Source: Pseudomonadota bacterium (GTDB lineage Bacteria; Pseudomonadota; Gammaproteobacteria; Pseudomonadales; Oleiphilaceae). From it: a stretch of DNA of 6,903 nucleotides. Shown here in pieces: positions 1-5,512 of this stretch. The position numbers and the translations under genes are program-made. Every line of letters starts with the position of its first letter. Position 1 is the first letter of the stretch. The notes beneath the pieces are model-generated. The model was not told the DNA's origin and made no database searches. It saw nothing but the letters and a program-made list of their open reading frames with translations. The stretch spans positions 1 through 6,903 of the forward strand of contig JAEZAA010000307.1 in NCBI GenBank assembly GCA_023430625.1, read 5' to 3'.

Positions 1-723
1 GGCTGGACCATCGGTCAGACCTACTCCACCTTCACCGATCTCAGCGTGATGCCGGAAATCCTGAACCAGGGCAAGCAGGCCGCCTTCATGCACGTGCGTC
101 AGCCGCTGGTGCGTTACACCATGGCCGCACCCGGCGGTAGCTTGATGATGGCGTTGGAGAACCCGGAAGATGGCGGCAACGACCAGTCCATCCCGGATGT
201 GGCCTTGCGCTACAACCTGAAAACAGGTCACGGCCATTACTCGCTGGCCCTGCTGGGCCGTCAGTTGGAAACCGACGAAGACAAGAAGGTGGCCGGTGCA
301 GTGTCTGTCAGTGCATTGATCAAAACCTTCGGCAAGGATGACCTGCGTCTGCAGTATTCCTATGGCGCGATCGGTCGCTACATGGGCCTGTATGCCTATC
401 CGGACGTTAACGCCAGCCCGGCGGACGAGGTGGAAGAGTTCAACGCACAAGGTCTGACCGCGGCCTACCGCCACCACTGGTCATCCAGCCTGCGTAGCAA
501 CCTGGTCCTGTCCCACACCGAGGCGGTGGACGATGCCTTCGCGGCACCCGGCACCCGGGGTGATCTGGATTCCGCGACCTCGACCCAGGTGAACCTGCTG
601 TGGCAGGCCGCGCCGAAAGTCACCTACGGCATCGAATATGCCTACTGGGACTTCGACCACGCCCAAATCAAAGGCAGTGATCAATACCAGCAAGTGATGC
701 TGTCCGCGAAGTTCGATTTCTAA
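1..723 (+). CDS. DcaP-like trimeric outer-membrane porin, C-terminal part (5' end outside window)
   Basis: The reading frame is open from base 1, so 240 C-terminal residues are visible and the signal peptide and first half lie upstream. The visible start, GWTIGQTYSTFTDLSVMPE, followed by an RQPLVRYT segment, matches the conserved core of the DcaP family (typically GQTWS.F.D then RQ..VR.T). The rest is alternating amphipathic strands such as LRLQYSYGAIGRYMGLYAY and VTYGIEYAYWDFDHA. It ends in a strand with terminal Phe (QVMLSAKFDF), the C-terminal signal recognised by the BAM complex. Family members form trimeric 16-strand barrels in the outer membrane and pass small anionic solutes; the Acinetobacter founder is linked to dicarboxylates. 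The substrate here cannot be read from sequence, and marine relatives carry many paralogues. A terminator follows 23 bases after the stop codon. The family call is fairly sure and the cargo is not. Confidence 0.85.
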   Translation, partial: GWTIGQTYSTFTDLSVMPEILNQGKQAAFMHVRQPLVRYTMAAPGGSLMMALENPEDGGNDQSIPDVALRYNLKTGHGHYSLALLGRQLETDEDKKVAGAVSVSALIKTFGKDDLRLQYSYGAIGRYMGLYAYPDVNASPADEVEEFNAQGLTAAYRHHWSSSLRSNLVLSHTEAVDDAFAAPGTRGDLDSATSTQVNLLWQAAPKVTYGIEYAYWDFDHAQIKGSDQYQQVMLSAKFDF

Positions 724-746
724 ACGAACCGAGCTGCGGCTTAACG

Positions 747-776
747 AAAAACTCCGCCTTCGGACGGAGTTTTTTT
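747..776 (+). terminator. Rho-independent terminator of the porin gene, probably bidirectional
   Basis: A perfect 10-bp stem is formed by AAAAACTCCG (747-756) and CGGAGTTTTT (765-774). Inside it a C-G pair closes a UUCG tetraloop on the plus strand (758-763), with one C/A mismatch. The T-run continues to 776. The UUCG orientation says its main client is the plus-strand porin. The A-run before the stem gives a T-tract on the minus strand too, so it can also end the convergent diguanylate cyclase transcript, whose stop codon is about 50 bases away and which shows no closer terminator. Confidence 0.9.
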
Positions 777-824
777 ATGGGCGGGAAACGCTGGCTTCCG
801 GTCGGGCGCCGAAGTGGCCCGTGT

Positions 825-2720
825 CTAACCCGCTGCCTGATCTTCCTGCCATTCAACCCGGTCCCGGCCGTTCTCCTTGGCGCGGTACAGCCGGTGATCG
901 GCCAGCCGCAGCAGCTCTTCATGCGCGTTGAGGGTGTCGGGAACCAGGCTGGCAACGCCGATGCTCACCGTCATCCGTGCTCGCTTGTCGCCATCCTCCA
1001 CCACCGTTTGCCGGAAGGCATCGCGGATGCTGTGCGCCACGACCACCGCCCCGGCCATATCGGTGTTGGGGAGCAGCATCACGAACTCCTCGCCGCCATA
1101 ACGCGCCGCGGTATCCAGGGAACGCTGTGTGTCGGCCTCGATCAGCCGGGCGGCTCGGATCAGGCACAGATCGCCAAACAGGTGGCCGTGGGTGTCGTTG
1201 AGCTTCTTGAAAAAGTCGATATCGAAGATCAGCACCGAGATGGGCAGCCCCTCGCGGTAGGCACGGCTGTACTCGCGGGCCAGCACCTCGTCGAAGTAGC
1301 GGCGGTTGCGCAGTCCGGTCAGGCCGTCGGTCGAGCTCATTTCCTCCAGCTTGATGTTGGCGGCCTGCAGCTCCTCGGTGCGTGCCCGCACCATGCGGTC
1401 GAGATCCTCGTTGAGGTGGATCTGAGCCTCCAGCAGTTGGTGCTGGGCGGCGGCCGATTCGCGCTGGGCGGCTTCCCGCAGGCGCCGTTCCTGGGTAATG
1501 CGGTAGGCGAGGGCAAAGGACAGCAGCAGCACCTCGGCGGCCGCGCCGATTTGGGAGCTGTGCTCGAACAGGCTGACCGCCGGCAGCAGGCCGTATTTGT
1601 TGAGCGCCAGCGCCGTGTTGCCGAACACCAGCAGCAGCCAGGCCAACGTGAAAAGGCGCGCCAGGACGTCACCGCGCCACCAGCAGTAAATGCCGATCAG
1701 CGTCACGGTCGGGGCGAAGATCGCCACCAGGATGATGTCGACCTTGATGACGATGGCGTAGTCCAGCATAAACGCCAGGATAAACAGAACTCCGCCTACC
1801 GTGGCGAAGCCGCGCATGAGGTAGTGCAGAGGGAGGGCGACTGTACGGAGCTTGAGCACCGTGTCGGTGAACATCGCCACCGTCATCAGATTTAAGGCGA
1901 TGGCGGCCGACACCACTACGGCGTTGATGAGTGGCCACTCAGGCCACAGGAACTGAAAGGTCAGACCCTGCAGGCTCATCTGGAAGATGCTGTAGGACAC
2001 GACGTTCAGCACGTACCAGATGTAGCTCTGTTCGCGCACCACCAAAAGGATCAGGAGATTGTAGATGGCCATGGAGAGCATCAAGCCGGCGAACAGCATC
2101 TGCAGGCTTAGCTGCCGCTGATCCTGCTCCATGAAGATCCGAGACTCCCAGAGCGTGGCCGGCACTTGCAGGGAGCCTTCGCTTTGCACCTGCAGGAACA
2201 GATCAATGGTCCCGTTCGGAGGCACTTCAAGTTCAAACAGGAAATGGCGGTTATCCAGGGGGCGGACGTGAAAGGGCCGACGGTCACCGGCTTTGTAGTG
2301 CGCAAGCACCCGTTGGTCGTGGACCAGGTACAGGTCCACGTAATCCAGCACCGGGTAGGAAATCTCCAGCAGCCGGGTGATGTGTCGAGACGAACTATTG
2401 GTGAGGCGGCCTTTGAACCAGTAGGTATCCGGTGTCAGGCCAAAGTTTGGCACGTCTTCCTGGCTGGGTTGCCAGCTGACAAGTTCCGGCTCGAGCAGAT
2501 CGGCCAGCGTCAGGTCGTTTTGCGGCGCGACGGTATAAAGGAAATAGCGTCCGAGCGGGATCTGGTGCTCGACCATTGCCGCGACATCGATGGCGGGTAC
2601 CGATACATCGGTCGCACCTTCCGCCATGGCACGCACGGGCGACAGGCACAACAGCAGGAACAGGGTATGCAAGAAAAACGCGGCAACGCGCGCAAGGCGG
2701 ATACGGCCGTACAACATCAT
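825..2720 (-). CDS. Membrane-bound diguanylate cyclase with 7TMR-DISM sensor (GGDEF domain protein)
   Basis: A 631-residue protein predicted to make cyclic di-GMP from two GTP. Residues 1-33 look like a signal peptide (hydrophobic AAFFLHTLFLLLCL, then an A-M-A cleavage motif at 31-33). Residues about 45-195 form a periplasmic 7TMR-DISMED2-type sensor, with the typical TYWFKGRLTN segment at 99-108. Residues about 203-408 hold seven hydrophobic helices of the 7TMR-DISM type. Residues about 409-460 form a charged coiled coil, and 461-625 are GGDEF. The catalytic loop is GGEEF (542-546), with metal and substrate residues D500, N508 and D509. The inhibitory site RxxD is present (R533-D536) at the standard distance, so the enzyme should be active and product-inhibited. 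The first of two adjacent ATGs is chosen because GAGAG lies six bases upstream (2727-2731). The ligand sensed is unknown. It is monocistronic and convergent with the porin. Confidence 0.95.
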   Translation of the reverse strand: MMLYGRIRLARVAAFFLHTLFLLLCLSPVRAMAEGATDVSVPAIDVAAMVEHQIPLGRYFLYTVAPQNDLTLADLLEPELVSWQPSQEDVPNFGLTPDTYWFKGRLTNSSSRHITRLLEISYPVLDYVDLYLVHDQRVLAHYKAGDRRPFHVRPLDNRHFLFELEVPPNGTIDLFLQVQSEGSLQVPATLWESRIFMEQDQRQLSLQMLFAGLMLSMAIYNLLILLVVREQSYIWYVLNVVSYSIFQMSLQGLTFQFLWPEWPLINAVVVSAAIALNLMTVAMFTDTVLKLRTVALPLHYLMRGFATVGGVLFILAFMLDYAIVIKVDIILVAIFAPTVTLIGIYCWWRGDVLARLFTLAWLLLVFGNTALALNKYGLLPAVSLFEHSSQIGAAAEVLLLSFALAYRITQERRLREAAQRESAAAQHQLLEAQIHLNEDLDRMVRARTEELQAANIKLEEMSSTDGLTGLRNRRYFDEVLAREYSRAYREGLPISVLIFDIDFFKKLNDTHGHLFGDLCLIRAARLIEADTQRSLDTAARYGGEEFVMLLPNTDMAGAVVVAHSIRDAFRQTVVEDGDKRARMTVSIGVASLVPDTLNAHEELLRLADHRLYRAKENGRDRVEWQEDQAAG

Positions 2721-2773
2721 CTCAAGCTCTCAACCGCTTATCGCTCGCAAACGTACCGTGAGCGTATCAGCGA

Positions 2774-2779
2774 AGTATA
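2774..2779 (-). promoter_or_regulatory. Candidate -10 box of the diguanylate cyclase gene
   Basis: On the minus strand these bases read TATACT, five of six matching the sigma-70 consensus, 54 bases before the start codon. No convincing -35 box is seen at 16-18 bases. The support is position, AT-richness against the surroundings, and the fact that the same sequence context recurs at the thiolase promoter (5411-5425). Confidence 0.35.
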
Positions 2780-2816
2780 GTCGACCATTTCCTCCTGTGC
2801 CCGAGCACTCGGCGAC

Positions 2817-2844
2817 AAAAAAGGGAGCCGAAGCTCCCTTTTTT
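2817..2844 (-). terminator. Rho-independent terminator after gcdH
   Basis: A perfect 12-bp stem is formed by AAAAAAGGGAGC (2817-2828) and GCTCCCTTTTTT (2833-2844), with a four-base loop. On the minus strand the loop reads UUCG closed by C-G, the stable tetraloop, followed by six T. It starts 18 bases past the gcdH stop codon and so ends the thiolase-gcdH transcript. It also separates that unit from the diguanylate cyclase gene downstream on the same strand. Confidence 0.95.
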
Positions 2845-2862
2845 CAGATGGCGACTCAGGCC

Positions 2863-4029
2863 TTAATAGAAAGCCTGAATACCGGTCTGTCCCTTGCCCA
2901 GGATCAGCGCGTGAACGTCGTGGGTGCCTTCATAGGTGTTGACGGCTTCCAGGTTCATCACGTGACGGATCACATGGTACTCGTCGCAGATGCCGTTGCC
3001 GCCGTGCATGTCGCGGGCAACACGAGCGATCTCCAGCGCCTTGCCACAGTTGTTGCGCTTGAGCAGGGAGATGGCATCCGGCGCGGCCTGACCCGCATCC
3101 ATCAGACGACCCAGCTGAAGCACGCCCTGCAGACCCAGGGTGATTTCCGTCTGCATGTCGGCCAGTTTCTTCTGGATCAGCTGGTTGGCGGCCAGGGGGC
3201 GGCCGAACTGCTTGCGCTCCAGGGTGTAGCCACGGGCAGCGTGCCAGCAGAACTCGGCGGCGCCCAGCGCGCCCCAGGCGATGCCGTAGCGGGCCTTGTT
3301 GAGGCAGCTCAGGGGGCCTTTCAGACCTTCCACCTGCAGGCGGTTTTCGTCTGGCACGAAGACTTCGTCCATAAAGATGGAGCCGGTATCAGAGGCGCGC
3401 AGGGAGAACTTGCCTTCGATCTTCGGCGTTTCCAGACCCTTGGCGCCGCGCTCGATGACAAAGCCGTTCACCACGCCGTCGAGCTTGGCCCAGACCACGC
3501 AGATGTCGGCGATGGGGGAGTTGGTGATCCAGGTCTTGGAGCCGCTCAGCAGGTAGCCGCCGTCCACTTTCTTGGCGCGGGTTTCCATGTGGCTGGGGTC
3601 GGAGCCGTGGTTGGGCTCGGTCAGGCCGAAGCAGCCCACGAATTCACCGGAGGCCAGCTTGGGCAGGATCCGCTTCTTCAGGGGCTCCTGGCCATAGGCG
3701 TGGATCGGGAACATGACCAGCGAAGACTGCACGCTCAGCGCGGAACGGTAGGCGGAATCCACCCGCTCCACTTCACGGGCGATCAGGCCGTAGCACACGT
3801 AGTTCAAGCCCGGGCCGCCGTACTCTTCCGGCAGGGTGGCGCCCAGCATGCCCAGTTCGCCCATGGCGGGGAACAGGTCACGGTCGAATTTTTCGTTGCG
3901 GTTGGCGTCGCGGATGCCGGGCATCAGGCGATCGTCACAGAAGGCGCGAATGCTGTCGCGCACCTGGCGCTCGGTTTCGTCGAGCTGTTGTTCCAGAAGG
4001 AGCAGGTCGGTCCAGGGGGCAGTAGCCAT
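2863..4029 (-). CDS. gcdH: Glutaryl-CoA dehydrogenase
   Basis: A 388-residue FAD-dependent acyl-CoA dehydrogenase that oxidises and decarboxylates glutaryl-CoA to crotonyl-CoA and CO2, passing electrons to electron-transfer flavoprotein. It is soluble. The sequence follows GcdH closely, including human GCDH: LMPGIRDANRNEKF (35-48), ERVDSAYRSALSVQSSLVM (88-106), CFGLTEPNHGSDPSHMETRA (133-152), KTWITNSP (165-172), GKFSLRAS (206-213) and ARYGIAWG (246-253). The catalytic base is Glu367 in NTYEGTHD, and Arg95, which binds the substrate carboxylate, is in place. That Arg separates GcdH from ordinary acyl-CoA dehydrogenases. Length is normal. AGGAGA at 4036-4041 lies six bases before the ATG, which fixes the start. 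It is the second gene of a unit with the thiolase and is followed by a strong terminator. In other bacteria gcdH serves lysine, glutarate or aromatic breakdown. No regulator or CoA transferase is within the window. Confidence 0.97.
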   Translation of the reverse strand: MATAPWTDLLLLEQQLDETERQVRDSIRAFCDDRLMPGIRDANRNEKFDRDLFPAMGELGMLGATLPEEYGGPGLNYVCYGLIAREVERVDSAYRSALSVQSSLVMFPIHAYGQEPLKKRILPKLASGEFVGCFGLTEPNHGSDPSHMETRAKKVDGGYLLSGSKTWITNSPIADICVVWAKLDGVVNGFVIERGAKGLETPKIEGKFSLRASDTGSIFMDEVFVPDENRLQVEGLKGPLSCLNKARYGIAWGALGAAEFCWHAARGYTLERKQFGRPLAANQLIQKKLADMQTEITLGLQGVLQLGRLMDAGQAAPDAISLLKRNNCGKALEIARVARDMHGGNGICDEYHVIRHVMNLEAVNTYEGTHDVHALILGKGQTGIQAFY

Positions 4030-4035
4030 TGTTAT

Positions 4036-4041
4036 TCTCCT
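4036..4041 (-). promoter_or_regulatory. Ribosome binding site of gcdH
   Basis: On the minus strand these bases read AGGAGA, six bases before the gcdH ATG. It is a near-consensus Shine-Dalgarno, stronger than that of the upstream thiolase, so gcdH is probably translated independently across the 88-base gap. Confidence 0.75.
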
Positions 4042-4089
4042 GAGTAAAGTCTGTTCAAGTTAATCTGCAGTAAATGTTCAGCGGATGCT

Positions 4090-4109
4090 GTTTCGCTTAT
4101 GGTTTCGCT
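4090..4109 (+). repeat. Short direct repeat GTTTCGCT x2 in the thiolase-gcdH gap
   Basis: Two copies of GTTTCGCT (4090-4097 and 4102-4109), 12 bases apart start to start, lie just past the thiolase stop codon and 60-80 bases before gcdH. The core TTTCGC also makes up the end of the operator-like repeat at 5414-5437. It may be chance: the repeat is short, and no promoter elements are evident beside it. Confidence 0.35.
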
Positions 4110-4117
4110 GGTTCCGA

Positions 4118-5323
4118 TCAGCGGGGCAGGCGTTCGATGACCGCCGCGATGCCCTGGCCGACGCCAATGCACATGGTGACCAGCGCGTAACGGCCACCGG
4201 TCCGCTCCAGCTGACGCAGGGCGGTGAGGGTGATCCGTGCGCCGGACGCACCCAGCGGGTGACCCACGGCGATGGCGCCACCGTTCGGATTCAGGCGCGA
4301 ATCCGAGGCGGAAAGCCCCATTTGGGTGGTGCAGCCGAGAACCTGGGCGGCAAAGGCTTCGTTGATCTCGATCACATCCATATCCTTCAGGGTCAGGCCG
4401 GCGCGCTCCAGCGCCTTGGCGCTGGCCGGTACCGGGCCCAGGCCCATGACGCGGGGCGCAACCCCGGCAATGGCCGCGGCGACGATGCGCGCGCGCGGCT
4501 GGATGCCAAATTTTTCGCCGATGCTGGCAGAACCCACCAGCATGGCACCGGCGCCGTCGTTGATGCCGGAGGCATTGCCCGCGGTTACCACGCCGTCGGC
4601 AAACAAGGGCTTGAGACCGGCCAGCACCTCATAGGTGGAGTCAGCGCGGGGATGTTCGTCGGCGGAGACGATCACCGGTGGCTTCTTGCGGCCTTGCGCC
4701 ACCTCGATGGACAAAATTTCCTCGTCGAAGAACCCGCTCTGGCGGGCCGCTTCATAACGGGCCTGGCTTTGCGCGGCGTAACGGTCCACCGCCTCGCGCG
4801 ACAGGTTCAGGTCCCGCGCCACGTTATCCGCGGTTTCCGGCATGGTGTCGGCGCCGAACTCTGATTCAATGCGCGGGTTGGGAAAGCGGGCGCCGATGGT
4901 GCTGTCGAAGGCGGTGAACTGACGGCTGAAGGGCGACTCGCTCTTGGCGATCACGAACGGCGCGCGGCTCATGCTCTCCACGCCGCCGGCGACGAACAGC
5001 TCGCCTTCATGACAGTGAACGGCCCGCGCCGCGTCGATAATGGCAGCCAGTCCCGAGCCACAGAGGCGGTTGACGGTCTGGCCACCGGTGGTAATGGGCA
5101 GGCCGGCCAGCAGGCCCGCGTGACGGGCGACGTTGCGGGCATCTTCGCCGGCCTGGTTGGTACAGCCCGCGATCACATCTTCATAGGCGTCCAGGGCAAA
5201 CGGATTGCGCTTGATCAAGGCCCGGATGACGTCGCTCAGCAGGTCGTCGGGACGTACCTTGGCCAGGCCACCGGCGTGGCGCCCGAAGGGAGTACGGAGG
5301 CCGTCGTAGATATAAGCGTTCAT
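4118..5323 (-). CDS. Thiolase, 3-oxoadipyl-CoA (PcaF/PaaJ)-like acetyl-CoA acyltransferase
   Basis: A 401-residue degradative thiolase that splits a 3-oxoacyl-CoA with CoA into acetyl-CoA and a shortened acyl-CoA. Family hallmarks are NRLCGSG with nucleophile Cys88, VAGGVESMSRAPFV (111-124), ETADNVA (163-169), GNASGINDGA (249-258), NEAFA (321-325), NPNGGAIAVGHPLGASGAR (345-363) with His355, and Cys385 in MCIGVGQG. The AYIYDGLRTPFGRHAGGLA start and the length fit the 3-oxoadipyl-CoA thiolase branch better than acetoacetyl-CoA thiolases. Substrate cannot be fixed from sequence, and 3-oxopimelyl-CoA or acetoacetyl-CoA are alternatives. A GTG at 5338 would add five residues. The ATG at 5323 is preferred because GAGG lies six bases before it and family members begin at this Met. 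It is the first gene of a unit with gcdH, with no terminator in the 88-base gap. Nothing essential is missing. Confidence 0.92.
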   Translation of the reverse strand: MNAYIYDGLRTPFGRHAGGLAKVRPDDLLSDVIRALIKRNPFALDAYEDVIAGCTNQAGEDARNVARHAGLLAGLPITTGGQTVNRLCGSGLAAIIDAARAVHCHEGELFVAGGVESMSRAPFVIAKSESPFSRQFTAFDSTIGARFPNPRIESEFGADTMPETADNVARDLNLSREAVDRYAAQSQARYEAARQSGFFDEEILSIEVAQGRKKPPVIVSADEHPRADSTYEVLAGLKPLFADGVVTAGNASGINDGAGAMLVGSASIGEKFGIQPRARIVAAAIAGVAPRVMGLGPVPASAKALERAGLTLKDMDVIEINEAFAAQVLGCTTQMGLSASDSRLNPNGGAIAVGHPLGASGARITLTALRQLERTGGRYALVTMCIGVGQGIAAVIERLPR

Positions 5324-5329
5324 GTAAAA

Positions 5330-5333
5330 CCTC
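5330..5333 (-). promoter_or_regulatory. Ribosome binding site that decides the thiolase start
   Basis: On the minus strand these bases read GAGG with a six-base spacer (TTTTAC) to the ATG at 5323. The alternative GTG at 5338 has no comparable purine-rich site upstream, so the shorter protein is favoured. Confidence 0.65.
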
Positions 5334-5413
5334 GTCACAGCATTGGAAAGTTCCGTCCTGGAACCGGTGTCGATATTGGAATGCTTGCTAAAATGATAGT
5401 ACAGTTTCGTTCA

Positions 5414-5437
5414 GCGAAATATAGTTTTATATTTCGC
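5414..5437. promoter_or_regulatory. Perfect inverted repeat, probable operator in the divergent region
   Basis: GCGAAATATA (5414-5423) and TATATTTCGC (5428-5437) are exact reverse complements around a four-base spacer. A further TTTCG at 5405-5409 forms a second, looser dyad with CGAAA at 5415-5419, giving three half-sites in 33 bases. There is no T-run after it, so it is not a terminator. It lies between divergent genes and overlaps the candidate thiolase -10 and spacer, which suits a repressor site. The regulator family is unknown and no regulator gene is in the window. Confidence 0.6.
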
Positions 5438-5446
5438 CAACGTAAA
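5418..5446 (-). promoter_or_regulatory. Candidate sigma-70 promoter of the thiolase-gcdH unit
   Basis: On the minus strand a -35-like TTTACG (5441-5446) is followed after exactly 17 bases by TATATT (5418-5423), five of six matching the -10 consensus. The -35 matches four of six. This puts the transcript start near 5411, leaving a leader of about 90 bases before the thiolase ATG. A second weak -10 (TACTAT, around 5397) is possible. The inverted repeat at 5414-5437 sits on the -10 and spacer, suggesting negative control. Confidence 0.45.
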
Positions 5447-5450
5447 GGGT

Positions 5451-5470
5451 CGCTTGATTGAAAGCAAGCG
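5451..5470. repeat. Short inverted repeat in the leader of the divergent membrane-protein gene
   Basis: CGCTTG (5451-5456) and CAAGCG (5465-5470) are perfect reverse complements around eight bases. It lies 43 bases before the ATG of the plus-strand membrane protein gene. It could be a weak mRNA hairpin or a second protein-binding site. Six-base arms are short enough to arise by chance. Confidence 0.3.
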
Positions 5471-5512
5471 GTTGTTGCTGTCCTTAGACCTGTGCTGGGA
5501 TGTCCTTGCCCT

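Noticed and set aside
777..1895. Long plus-strand open frame (372 codons) antisense to the diguanylate cyclase
   Set aside because: It starts inside the tail of the porin terminator, has a Gln/His/Arg/Gly-rich composition typical of an antisense shadow in GC-rich DNA, shows no domain, and lies opposite a gene with clear catalytic motifs.
2801..2812. CCGAG-CA-CTCGG dyad beside the gcdH terminator
   Set aside because: Five-base arms in GC-rich sequence are expected by chance and no promoter or gene feature depends on it.
2590..4047. Long plus-strand open frame (485 codons) antisense to gcdH
   Set aside because: It runs through the 2817-2844 terminator and is opposite a certain gcdH. Its protein shows only low-complexity HVAG/VQ-type shadow composition and no recognisable family.
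4085..4864. Plus-strand open frame antisense to the thiolase
   Set aside because: Composition is that of an antisense shadow, with no domain and no ribosome binding site, opposite a gene with all thiolase motifs.
5324..5338. GTG at 5338 as the thiolase start
   Set aside because: The ATG at 5323 has a GAGG site at proper spacing and matches where family members begin; the five extra residues are not family-like.
5342..5381. ATTGGAA repeated twice (5342-5348, 5375-5381) in the thiolase leader
   Set aside because: A seven-base direct repeat at 33-base distance is too short to call without conservation data, and no riboswitch-like structure is visible around it.
5009..5461. Plus-strand open frame (150 codons) crossing the thiolase start and the divergent control region
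   Set aside because: Most of it is antisense to the thiolase N-terminus, and its tail runs through the operator and promoter; no family resemblance.
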